This document shows positions 34,533-45,900 of a DNA stretch of 64,000 nt, in pieces. Below the pieces are notes generated by a model. It ran no database searches. It was given only the letters and a program-made list of their open reading frames with translations, and was not told where the DNA came from. Made by a program: the position numbers and the translations under genes. Location: positions 1,298,449 through 1,362,448 of the forward strand of contig JAEVLN010000011.1 of NCBI GenBank assembly GCA_018350325.1, given 5' to 3'. Positions within the stretch are counted from its first letter, which is position 1. Every line of letters begins with the position of its first letter. The DNA comes from Globodera rostochiensis. Its lineage: Eukaryota > Nematoda > Chromadorea > Rhabditida > Heteroderidae.

Positions 34533-34742
34533 TTAGACTTTTTTGCTCGAGGCATCGCTTTTCAACCAACCGGCGGAGATGATTCGTCGACGGTCGATGA
34601 ACTTGCAGTAAAATGTGATTGATGGGACCGATCGATCGTTTGGACTCGAAATATGCCCAAAAATGGAAATGACGATTTTTTGCTCTGTCGACGATCGAGA
34701 ATTGGATAAGAGAGAGGCCAATTTCATTTCGATTTCGGATTG
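34533..34742 (-). CDS. Possible exon, unrecognised
   Basis: The minus frame reads SEIEMKLASLLSNSRSSTEQ, then IVISIFGHISS, FYCKFIDRRRIISAGWLKS and KK. The residue mix is protein-like and the other frames stop often. Partner exons are not identified. A second open minus stretch at 34907-35173 (VQVHLYYLRTAPMDRVPW) could be the same gene or chance. No function is proposed. Confidence 0.25.
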   Translation of the reverse strand, partial: QSEIEMKLASLLSNSRSSTEQKIVISIFGHISSPNDRSVPSITFYCKFIDRRRIISAGWLKSDASSKKV

Positions 34743-35608
34743 ATTAGTGTAATTAGTTAATGTGAATAAATCAATTTGTCAATTATGCCCGCCATTTTAT
34801 GTCATTTTCAAAAATGCCCCAAAAAAAAGTTGGCTCAATTATCGAAAATTCAAATTTGTTTCTGTTTCTTTGCCCAATTTGTGATGGTTAGGTGCTTTTT
34901 TTGAGATTATCCCGGCGCACCCAATGCCGACACAAATTTTTTGAATAAAAAATGCCGCAGCGAAATCCCGAAAAATCCAATATTCCCAGATTTGGATGAC
35001 ATCACCCAACCGCTAATAGAATGCCTTTTGAAAACAATCTTTCTCCACGGCACGCGGTCCATCGGCGCCGTTCTTAGATAATAAAGGTGCACTTGAACAT
35101 CGGTCGCGCTCCCGGCGTTCAACCAAAAATGCCAATTTTGTTTTTTGTTTAATCCAATTTTGCGGCATTTCATTTGTCTTTTGTGTGCGCTTCTCTAATT
35201 TGTGCACTCTCTGCACAATGCCAATAAAATGCCAATTGAAAAAAAGCAAACAAACAGAAACATCGCTTTCATCATGGCCAATCCGTACAAAACAAGCTCA
35301 TCATCCATTAACAATTGCACAACAACAACAAATACACACACAATGAAAATGAATGGGACGGCGCCCTCCGGTGACAATTGAATTGGCGCCGGGGGGGGGG
35401 GGAGGGGGCTAATGGAAAATGTTGTTTATGTTCATAATAAACTCTCTTTTTTTGTTTTGTTAAAAAACATTCGCCCGCCCGCGCGCCCATAACCTTGCAC
35501 TTTTATTCACAATAATGTCAGTGAGTGGGGAGACAGCGCCCTGACAGCCCCAAAAACATTTGTCTGAAACCCAAAATTTGCCGAGGCTTCACAAATTGGC
35601 GTTTAGAA

Positions 35609-35749
35609 TAGGGTTGGTTTTCGTCCCCAACTTTTTTTTGATGAAATTTTCGGGGGTTTTTGCTTGAAAAAACCCCGACCCCCGACTTTTTTGTCGGGGT
35701 TTTTCGACCCCGACATTTCTCGCCCCCGAGGGGTCGAGGACCAACCCTA
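35609..35749. mobile_element. 141-bp hAT-like MITE
   Basis: The termini are TAGGGTTGGTTTTC and GGACCAACCCTA. The flanks GTTTAGAA and GTTTAGAG (35601-35608 and 35750-35757) match at seven of eight bases. The interior is GACCCCGAC-rich. Confidence 0.8.
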
Positions 35750-35920
35750 GTTTAGAGAAGCGGATTCCGATGAGAGTTCAAACATTTTTGTGGACAATTT
35801 AGACGAATTGGGTGTCTCAAATTTTGGTTTTAATATTTTGAGCTAAAATTTGCATTCGGCGGTTATAGGGTTGCTGATTTTGAATTTGACAACAGATGGT
35901 GTCAGATCAATGATTTAATC

Positions 35921-36020
35921 TAGCGTTGTAAGGGACGGGAGTTCTGGGAAAAACCGGGACTAAATCCAAAATGGCAAAAATTGGCAATTTCAGTACTGGT
36001 CCCGGTCCCGTACAACCCTA
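35921..36020. mobile_element. 100-bp hAT-like MITE
   Basis: It runs from TAGCGTTGTAAGGGACGGGA to GGTCCCGTACAACCCTA. The flanks ATTTAATC and ATTTAACT share six of eight bases. The interior is ACCGGGAC/GTCCCGG. Confidence 0.65.
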
Positions 36021-36740
36021 ATTTAACTAATCATATAATTTTTCATCAAGTACTTGATCTTTTATTTTAATTTTTTAACCTTAGTTTCCAACAAAATGAA
36101 CACTTCTTACCTTTGAACATATTAATCACATTTCCACCAACAACAAAATGCTATTCAATATTCCATTGCGATCGGTGCAAATAAACGGAAGTGGAAAAGC
36201 AATTTGATAACATTTTGGTCACACAATTGCCATTTTAATATCCCTCCCCCCCCCCCCCGTCAACATTTTTTATTTCGAATTTGCTTAGTTTCCATTTTTT
36301 CTGCTCAAATTTTTGCCATTTTATGATTAAAAAACAAAAATCAAAGTTATTTGATGGAAGATCAAAAGCCCGGACTTTTGAACACCGATCGAGGTTTTGA
36401 TCGAAATCGGAAAAATTTGAAAAAGCCAAAAGTTTGTCGACCGAGACTGCGACCGTGGACGCTAAAAATCTCGGGATCGGTTAGCGCTTATTAAAATAAA
36501 ACAATTCGGGAAATCCACCGATTTGCCGAAATTTGTGCCGCCTTTTTGGGCATTTGGAAAACAAAAATTGAAATTTTAGCGCACCAATAAATCACGAATC
36601 GCAAAATGTTGAAGAACTGAAAAGTAAATATTTTTCATCAATTTAAAAACTTCAATATTCAATTAAATAGAAAGGCACGAAATTTTATGAATTTTATTAT
36701 ACAAAAATATTCTTTTTTTTAAATAATAATAGATAAAAAA

Positions 36741-38991
36741 ATGAAATTGTCATTTTTTGTCACTATTTGGCCGTTGGTAACATTTTTTGGCTGCCTTCCG
36801 CCGGTCTCCGATGCGACCATTTCCGAGCCGTTCGCGCAATTTTTGCGCAATTCTTTTGGCGCTGAAGAGGAGAAGAAAATTGCGCGCCGAGATTTGGGTA
36901 CCGACGGAAGTTTTGGGGGTGGCAAACGGCGGACAAAGGCAAAGTTTGTTAATTTTATCTGAAAAAAATGTTAAAATTTATTTTTTTGAATGTCGTTCCC
37001 TTTTTTGGACGAGCAAAATTAAATTTTTTTACATAAAAATAGCGAATTTCCGCATCCCCATTAAACATCGGTTAAATTAAAGTTTTTTAAATTGAAAATA
37101 ATTTTAATAAGTCTAAAATTCCAAAATTGGAGATTTTTGGTAATAAATTTATATTTTTAATTCAAAAATGTTATATAAGTTTTATTGTTTTCCAAATGTC
37201 ATTATTGTATTTCTGATGTGAAAATAACATTTTATTTATTATTAATAAATAAATACTTTTAGCAAACGTCCCGTCATTTTTATGCACGGGCTGACCGGTA
37301 TAGCGAGCGATGTGAACGGAATTCGGCGCCTGTTCCGCGAGAAGGGCGGCTACAAGGACGGCGAGCTGTACGCAACCACAAACGGCGGCGGTCTCAAAAC
37401 GGTGCTGCGCGACTCAATGAAATGCGATCACATCAAGAAGGTGGGCGGCGGCGGGGATGTAACCGGCCAACCAAAACAAATCCCGAATCCGGCATTTTGG
37501 GCCTAAAATTGTCCCCGAATCCGGCATTTTGGGCCCAAAATTGTCCCGAATCCGGCATTTTGGGCCAAAAATGTCCCGAATCCGAAATATTTGATATTTT
37601 AAAAAATAAAAATCGCAAATCTTTAGGATTGTAAAAAAATTAGAAATTTTTTTTTGTTAATTATTTAAATTTTCCCTAATTACCAAACAAAAAGATTCGC
37701 CTGCTGATTCGTGCCGTCACACAATTCACTCACGCATCCCAAGTTGACATCATTGGTTACAGTATGGGCTCACCAACAGCCCGAAAGTTACTGATTAGTT
37801 TAAGTGCCAGAAAAATGATTTTTTTTTAATATATTCAATATACTAAAAATGTCATAACAACATTTTCCCTTATAAATAGGAAAAATTTATTAAACTTCTT
37901 AATTTTAATACCTTCTGAAACGTTTTTAGAATATATATATTTTTTAAGATTAAATTTTAAGTATATTTTAAAAATTATTAACGGTGAAAACTCTCCAATT
38001 AATTTAAAACAATTTGATTTTTGTTTAAAATTATAATTAAAAAATTGTAACAATTTATTTTTGCAGGCCATTCTCGGCGGCGTTTGTGTGGACACCGGAG
38101 AAAATTTGGGCCCCCCATTGACCAATTTAGTGCACACATTCATTGGGGTCGGCGGTGCCAATCGCGGCGCGTTTCATTTGTGCCGACTTTTTGAATGGGC
38201 ATCTTTTTGCAACGCCGTGGACGGCATGCGGTGCCATTCCAAATTTTTGGACGACATCAACTCCAAGTCGGATATACAAATAACTAAAAAAAAGCCCTTG
38301 AACAAAGCCTAGAAAGACTTCAAATCCCTTCATAAGAAACTTTTTTTAAATGCAGAAAATTTAAAAAAAATTCCTATGGGGATGTAACCGGGTTCCGGAT
38401 TTCCGGAAATTTTTGCATCCGGTTCCGGATTCGGACTATTTTTAGAAGTCGGTCGGGATATTTTTTGGCATCCGGTTACCTCCTGCCACCTATCCTATCT
38501 CACACGAAAGCCTTCAAAAAACTGCAAAAATTCTGGAATTCTGGGCACTTAAAGTCCGGAATTCAGACCCCAAAGGGTAATTCGAAAACCCGGAAAGTCT
38601 AAAAATTATATATTTTTAAATTTCAAAGGGTTGGCTATGAAGCTTCCACACGAATTTACACCATTCGCTCGACGGACGACGGAACGGTGGGGACGGTGGA
38701 CTGTGACGGTCGTTCAGTGAGCGGAATGGACGGACAAAATGACGAAATCGTGGCACGAATTTTTTTTTTCTGGGATTAGGCCCGGCATTTTCTTTATTTT
38801 TTTCTAAAAAAGGGAGACCAGCTTTTTTAATAAGATTTTGTGTCAACAACAAAAAAACTCCAATTAAACGAGAACACTTTATTTAAATTCCAAAATTTTA
38901 TTATTTAAATATGTTTAAGCTGCATGGCTACAGCCATCAGATGGTTATGTTCGGCACCGGAAAACAACAGCTGAAACTGTTATCGGCCTGA
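36741..38991 (+). CDS. Secreted lipase, EstA/lipase class 2 family, six exons
   Basis: Exons 36741-36943, 37263-37440, 37695-37786, 38067-38266, 38629-38749, 38920-38991. It starts with a signal peptide (MKLSFFVTIWPLVTFFGCLP). The core follows the nematode lips/EstA family: NKRPVIFMHGLTG, GELYATTNGGG, the nucleophile elbow GYSMGSP, AILGGVCVDTGENLGPPLTN, DDINSK. The likely acid is in STDDGTVG and the likely His in GYSHQM, where relatives I recall have NHD. It should hydrolyse lipid esters outside the cell. Oddity: a strict GT-AG splice between exons 3 and 4 (AA|GTTACT) leaves the frame one base short. Either a non-standard junction is used or the gene carries an indel. Every other junction keeps frame. 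Confidence 0.78.
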
Positions 38992-39105
38992 TCATTGATC
39001 ATTGATTGCTGATCCACAATCGATTAAAAGGCACATAAATATTATGAAACGCAATAAATTTATAAATTATCCGATCGATCAAAAAAGCGTAAAATTCAAA
39101 TCCCT

Positions 39106-39166
39106 TTCGGCACCGGAGAACAACAGCTCAGACTGTTAGCGGCGCCTGATCATTGATCATTGATCG
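39106..39166 (+). repeat. Duplicate of the lipase 3' end
   Basis: TTCGGCACCGGAGAACAACA onward copies 38950-39005 (end of lipase exon 6 plus the following TGATCATTGATCATTGAT) with several substitutions and a small insertion. It is a local tandem duplication, probably not expressed as protein. Confidence 0.6.
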
Positions 39167-39293
39167 GTACGCAACAAAAAACAATTTTGAAAAAGTATAA
39201 AAACGTTAATTTATTAATTTATAGACACATAAATATTATGAAAGGCAATAAATTTGTTTCTAATTGAAAAAATGCGCGAATTTTTCGATCCCA

Positions 39294-40530
39294 CTAAAAT
39301 TTGTGTTCTGCAACCTCCCGCAGTTGTTGTTGTTGTACTGCTTGCAGTTCAACATCCAATGTTGAGGCGGTTGATGATGACGATGTTGTGCAAGTGTTTG
39401 TTTCACCTAATTTGTAAGCCTTAACAAAATGCATAAAAAATAAACAAAATAATCGACAAGAATTTTGAAAAAAAAATTCTTTCAAATTTCGAAAAACCAC
39501 CTGGCGGTTTTCTTAACTGCTATTTTATACCTCTGCTCATTAAGGCTCCACTTTTAGGCAAGAAAAATGGCAAAATAGGTGCCACAAAAACTTTCTAAAA
39601 TAGGCATCAAATAGGGCACAAAAAAATGCCAAAATAGGCACAAAAATTTCCTTTTTTAATGTAAGAATTTAATAAAATATTATTCAAATTTAACAATAAA
39701 TCAATTTTATACATCCTAAAAATAGCAGCCGCCCTACTGATCATAGAACTGCGATTCTTGAGTTTTCAAACTCAGGAAAAACATCTTAATCCTTCAATTA
39801 ATTTTGTCGACACGAAATTGTCGATTGATTGTTCGAGATCTTGGTTCGAGAAGTAAACCTACTGGAAATATTACCTGCTTGCCGAGAGTGCCGTTTCTGT
39901 TGCTGTCGGCGGTGTTGTCGGCGCCCCGGACACTGACAGCAAATCAAAATCATGACGGCCATGTAGAAAAGGGAACTGTACAAAAGTAATTTGTTAAATT
40001 GTTTATACAATAAATTTTTTGACAAAAAATTTTAAGGGGTCTAAAAAATTTTCAAAAATTTTTTATCTGCTTTTCAATAATCCTAACGGTAACAGAAGGG
40101 CACCGGCGAACACCAACAGCGAGGCGGAGTCCAGGAACGCGGTTGGGCCTTGAAAAATAATTTGTTTTACTTCGAGACTCGAGGCCGAGAGACGGAGAAA
40201 AAGACTTCCAAGGATGTACCCGGTTTCCGGGGAACATTTTTAGGTCTGGAATTTCGGTAGATTCGGAGACACAAAAAACTCGCGATTTGATCGACTCCAG
40301 CCATTATTACTGTACACATGTTTTGAGGGGTGCGTGCCAAGAATGTACCCGGAATGCCGCGGTTCCGGACATTTTTTGGGAGCCGGAATGCCGGATTTTG
40401 AACAATTTTTTGTCGTTACAGCCCGAACTTGAGGACCAATCGAGAGTCTCGATCGGTCCGTGCTCTTGTCGTTACCTTTTGTGGGAAGTGCAGCAGCGCC
40501 GGCGGCGATCTGATGAGAAACAGCGGTCAT
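39294..40530 (-). CDS. Small single-span membrane protein, 109 aa, four exons
   Basis: Minus exons 40530-40476, 40148-40088, 39975-39875, 39406-39294 sum to 330 nt and all phases fit GT-AG introns. MTAVSHQIAAGAAALPTK leads into a hydrophobic stretch of about 34 residues split across exons 2 and 3 (DSASLLVFAGALLLPSLFY, then MAVMILICCQC), then a basic region (GRRQHRRQQQKRHSRQ) and a Ser/Thr- and Gln-rich tail ending LREVAEHKF. This suggests one long span or a short hairpin with a cytosolic basic tail. Introns hold CCGGATTCCGG-type repeats. The family is not recognised. It lies tail to tail with the lipase. Confidence 0.65.
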
Positions 40531-40970
40531 GACTGCTGGCTAAAATGCGTTTACATTTTTTGTTTAAATTCGTAATTATTTAAGCAAAGCACAAAGAAGA
40601 TTTGTGTGGCATTTTTATTAATTAAAAAAATAATTTCAGTTTAATAAAAAATAAAAAACAATTAAACTTTTGTGCATAAAATTCTTTAATTTTACAAATG
40701 CCAAAACTTAAATTTTTTATTAAAATTGGATAGCAATAAATGCTAAATTTGGTCCAAAAACGTCGAAGAATAACACAATCGAATTTCAAAACATCCAATC
40801 CATAAATTGTTGGAATTCCCCAATTGGGCTTCTCTCTCTATCAAAATTGTGCCAAGGCGCTTTTTTTGCGTAATTTGCATATTTTGGTGCTTAAAAATCT
40901 GTTTTCGACAATTTAGTTATGGCATTATTTTTTATTGACTTTTTAAGCAATTTAAATTTATTTTTTTTTG

Positions 40971-41430
40971 AAGGATAAAGTTTACGAACAAATTGATAAA
41001 AAGTGGCAGCACATATTTTTAATTAAAATTCAAATTTTTGATAAGAAATTTATGAAAATTAAAAGAAACCCAATAGACAGACCCCCGGGAAACCCGGAAT
41101 TCGGCTTCAAAAAGTGTCTTCCGGCACGAATTTTTGTTCATTTGTTTCCGGGACTCTTGAATAGTAATCACCAGAAAAATCCCCGGTGGAATTTCCACAA
41201 TTTTTTGGCACCGGTTTGGGTGCTGGACGGAATTTTCTTCGACTCGTTCTGCACAACGTTCAACTACAGCAAGGAGGACGCCATGTCAGCTTGGCGTACC
41301 ACGAAGGACACCGTTCCGTACAAGAAGAAAACGACGAGAAGTTCAACGCGTTCAAGCATGTGCAACCGGCGCTTGCGAAATTTGAGTTGTACAAAAATGG
41401 AAAATTTTGTTATTTTGGGATTATGAATAT
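40971..41430 (+). CDS. Possible coding stretch, frame uncertain
   Basis: 40971 onward reads KDKVYEQIDKKWQHIF. A CCGGAATTCGG-type repeat at 41080-41180 interrupts. 41215-41300 reads VWVLDGIFFDSFCTTFNYSK and EDAMSAW, while from about 41300 another frame reads as better protein (HEGHRSVQEENDEKFNAFKH, PALAKFELYKNGKFCYFG). A one-base shift between them would make one protein. It may be a decayed or misread last exon. The family is unknown. Confidence 0.3.
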
Positions 41431-41759
41431 GGCTTTTTTTAATTTTCAATAAAAAACGCAACTTAATTTAAAATTAAAACATTAATTTGCACATAATTAA
41501 TTTTATGGGTAATTTTCAATTTTAATGATTTTACGCTGTGTTTTTAATGGTCATCAATTACAAAGTGTGAATATAATAATGTAACATAAACACTGGCTAC
41601 GTCATTTATATGAGAGTCGATCGAAGAGCCCGGACTTGCGGACCGATCGAAAACACTAAAAAATTCACCGGTCGAGATTCGTTCAAGACCATAAAAAATC
41701 CCGAAAAAAATCTCGGTAAAATTTCGTCGATCGAATAATGAATCTCGATCAGTCCGGGC

Positions 41760-42723
41760 CAGGGGTGCTCGTAATTACTTTTACTTATTACGGATTACTT
41801 ACTTTTACTTGGTTTTTGCCGTTACTTATTACTGATTACTTATTACTAATTTAATTTGACAATTACTTATTACTGATTACTTATTACTAATTTTTTTGAC
41901 TTTTACTTATTACTGATTACTTATTACTAACTTTGCAAAAAATCCGTAATTTTTAAGTAATTTTCTCAGTTTTTCTGTCATTTCAATTTTCAAATTTAGC
42001 ATAAACATTATGCCATATTTTAAAAATTTGAACAATTTTTCTTTACAAACAGCATGACTTCTTATGCAGGGCTCGCAGATGAAAATTTTCAAAAGCCTCA
42101 TTTTGGCAAGCAAAAAAACCTCATTTATGACCAAAAACCTCATTTTGCTTAAATCATGGTTGCGCGCGATTTTTCCTAAATACTTTTTTTAGTAGGGGGG
42201 GGGGGGGAGGGTCGGCGGTGCCGATAGGCGCCGCCGAGAAAAATTTCGAATTTTTGACTCAATTTGCTAACAGATTTGCAACTAAATTTGCAGAAATGTG
42301 ATGTTTTTTTGCCTTAAAAAAAATTTAAAATGAGGTTTTTTTTTAAGAAAATTCCCAATTATTTTAATGAAAAAGTTGAAGAACATTACTCCAAATATTC
42401 AAAATTAATAGAAATCGGGGTTTTTCAAAATAGTTAGGATTTAAACTTATAACAAGAAATTTTAAGGTTTAAACAGTATAAAAAAATTTTTGGAAAATTA
42501 CTTATTACTTATTACGGATTACTTACTTTTACTTAATTTTTGCCGTTACTTATTACTGATTACTTATTACTAATTTTTTTGACTTTTACTTATTACTGAT
42601 TACTTATTAACTAATTTTTTTGACTTTTACTTATTACTGATTACTTATTACTAATTTTTTTGCACTGTTACTTATTACTGATTACTTATTACTAAATTTT
42701 TTTGGCGGTTACGAGCACCCCTG
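41760..42723. mobile_element. 964-bp hAT-like element
   Basis: It begins CAGGGGTGCTCGTAA and ends TTACGAGCACCCCTG. An exact 8-bp duplication GTCCGGGC flanks it (41752-41759 and 42724-42731). Both ends carry CTTATTACTGATTACTTATT runs in direct orientation. A GC near-palindrome copy with a G run lies inside at 42190-42290. There is no transposase. Confidence 0.92.
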
Positions 42724-42973
42724 GTCCGGGCTCTGTGTATAAGAATGAACATATAATTTAAGAAAAAATACGCACAGAGTCAATGCAAAAGTTATAGCTC
42801 TCAAAAAACATCACATGATGTCATCAGCCAGACCCCACTGATCAGTTACTCTCTCCGGACACAAAAAGTGATCAGTCAGTCGGCTCTGAATTCTCTCTTT
42901 CTCTGATAGTGGACGGACACTGGTGATCAAAACCCTTCTGATCACTTTACTCTCTCACTCACTCACTGACTGA

Positions 42974-45900
42974 TCAGCCGGTGTTACGCACAGTGCTGGC
43001 GGCATAGTCGTCGAGTCGGCCCTGCCATAACTGTTCAATCACCGCCTCGTCCACCAGCGTGGACGTGTCGCCCAGGTCGGCGCCGACGTCGCCCTCCGCA
43101 ATTTTGCGCAAAATGCGCCGCGTCACCTTGCCAGACCGCGTTTTGGGCAAACCGGGCGCCTGCTGCACAACGTCCGGCATCGCAATCGCGCCAATCTGAA
43201 CTTTTTACACAATTTTTATAAATAAACCAAATATTTTTAAAAAACAAAATTAAAAATGCCCAATTCTATCTGCGACGTTTTCAAAAGATTGATAAGAATT
43301 TAAAAACAATTAATTACATAAAGCTTTGAAACCCCCTGGGTTTTGTGCTTTCCCCCTGTAAGCTTTAAAAAAAACGAATTGAATTGATTTAGTTGAAATA
43401 AGTTATAGCCTTCAAAATTGAAAAGTTCTAAGTCCATGGGATCGGATGCCAAAAAAATGTGCCGGCTTATGCAAGCCGGAGTTGCGGCTCTAATGTCCGG
43501 AATTCGGAACTCCGGACCCAGCCGAAAATGTCCGGACTTCCCAATTTATCGAACAAATTCCCCACACCACCCACCTTATGTCGAACCAACTCCTTCAGCT
43601 GCCGCACCAGCGCGTCGTCAAACGTTTTGCCATTGGACAGCGTGACGAAAGCGTACGGGCAATGGCCTTTGATTGGATGCGGCACCGAAACAACCGCCGC
43701 CTCCACAACGTCCGCATGATGCACAAGTGCCGACTCAATCTCTGCCGTCGACAACAAATGGCCGGACACCTGTTTTTAGAAGTGATCAGAATTGTAGGTC
43801 GGAGAAAAAATCAACAAGAAAGTGATCAGTTCGTAAGAAAAAAGGGTCCGGGAATGACCTGATCCGATCACTTGTTCCCCTTTAAACTATGAATGGAAAT
43901 GCAAGACTGGCTTCTGATTAGTTTACTTTTGTTAAAAAGTGAAAAACTCAAGGGCCAATTTCGGTGTTTTGGCCCATAACTTTTTTGGGCTTACAAATTA
44001 GCTCAATCGATTAGCTTCTGTTTGGAGAAACTTTTTCAGAATGTTAGCTAATGCTTCATACCTGAACCGGTTAAGCTTAAAGAAAGTTATAGTTTCTAGC
44101 TAATGTGGCCCATTAGGAGCCCTGGAAAAGCACATAAGCCTGCATTTTTAAAAGTATTTGCGCTCACATTCATAAGGTCGTCCACGCGGCCAGTGACCCA
44201 ATAATAATTGTCGTCATCCCGCCGAACGCCATCGCCCGTAAAGTAATTGCCCGGAAAAGGGCTAAAAATTAAAAAGAAAAATGCTTTGAGCTTTTCTCCC
44301 AATCAATCCCCCCCATATAGAATTTTGCCCCCCCCCCTGCAAAATTTTCGAGTTAGAAAAATGGACATTCAAAAAAACTGTTTTTTGGTTCTCCGCCAAC
44401 TTACGCAAAATATGTGTTGACGTATCGTTCGTGGTCGCCCCACGCGGTGCGTGCCATGCCCGGCCACGGCCGCGAGAAGCACAGGTTGCCCTCGGCGGGA
44501 CCCTTTGTAAATTTTGTTTTAAAAAAGTCGAAATTTATGACCCCCCCCCCCTCGCGCCCACCTCCAAGTACCGGCCCTCCGCATCCAAAATGGCGGGCAC
44601 AACGCCAAAGAATGGCAACGTGGCGGCGCCCGGTTTGGTCGGCGTAGCGCCCGGCAACGGCGTGAGCACGTGGCCTCCCTGACGGCACAAATTTTTGTAT
44701 TTATTTAAATTATTAAAAAATTTCAAAAAATTGTACGGTTTCCGTCTGCCAATATGTGTCAACAATGGCACACCGGCTTTCGCCCACAACATTGTGCAGC
44801 CATTTCCAGGCCGACGGGTTTATGGGCTGAAAATTTATAGAAAAATTTCAATTATTTCAAAATTCTTCCCAAAAGAATTTGAGTTTTTGTTTTGTGTGTA
44901 AAGTTTTTAAACACCTCGCCAACGGTGCCAATAATTTGAAGCGAGGAACGGTCGTGTTTGGTGACCAGCTCGTCCGGGAAGGCCATTAGTGCACGCACAG
45001 CGGTGGGTGCCGTGTACAGCTTGGTGACCTGTGGACAAAAATCATTTTTGTTGGAACAATGGCCAAAACCTCACAATTAATTAATCCTAAAAAAATTTTA
45101 CACTCAATGCCCCCCGCAAGGGATCGTTTTAAAAAAGAAATTTGGGGTCCAAAATTTTGGTTTCAAAAATTATGTCAGAAATGTCTAAAATTCAAAAATA
45201 TTTATTAAATTCTCATGATCAACAAACTAAAATTTGGAATTTTGAGTGAAAATTTCCAAATTTTTCCGAAAATCAGACAAAATCGGAAAAATCTGATCAA
45301 AATAAGGTAGTAATTAATGGACATTCTGCTCCCACCCTCCCCCCCCCCACACCTTGTACTTCTCCACAATGGCCCACATGCGGGACGAGTCCGGATAGCT
45401 GGGCACGCCTTCGAACAGCACCGATGTCAACCCGTTCAGCAGCGGCCCGTAGACCACGTAGGAATGGCCGGTGATCCAGCCTGAATTTTGGGTGATTTAT
45501 TATAAGCCTAAAATCAAAAGCTTTTTAAAAAATAACATTTACCACAATCCGCTGTTGACCAGTAAACATCGCGGTCGCCATGCGCGTCAAAGGAGCAACG
45601 AGTGGTCATGTACACATAGCACATGTAGCTGAAAAATGATATTTTTAAAATTCATTGCTTAATCGTTTTGTCTTAAGGCTTAAATATAATAGTAACGGAG
45701 CTCTATCGGCTGGTAAAATTCAGACCAAGACTTCTCAGTCTGAGCTTCTCGACCCGGTTGATTTTGTTAGTTTTCAAGCCCGAACCTTTCTTTAGGCTTG
45801 TGATATACATCCCCTACAAGATCGCGTTCATGATTTGTTACCTTGATTGCGAGCCATTGGTTTAGCATAATTTTCCTAATAAAATACCGATCATCAGATC

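Noticed and set aside
35195..35377. Hydrophobic minus-strand frame with two possible spans
   Set aside because: It lacks an ATG start and lies in low-complexity T/G-rich DNA; hydrophobicity follows from base composition.
42190..42290. Intrinsic terminator or regulatory hairpin
   Set aside because: The same near-palindrome recurs at about a dozen unrelated sites on both strands, so it is a dispersed repeat.
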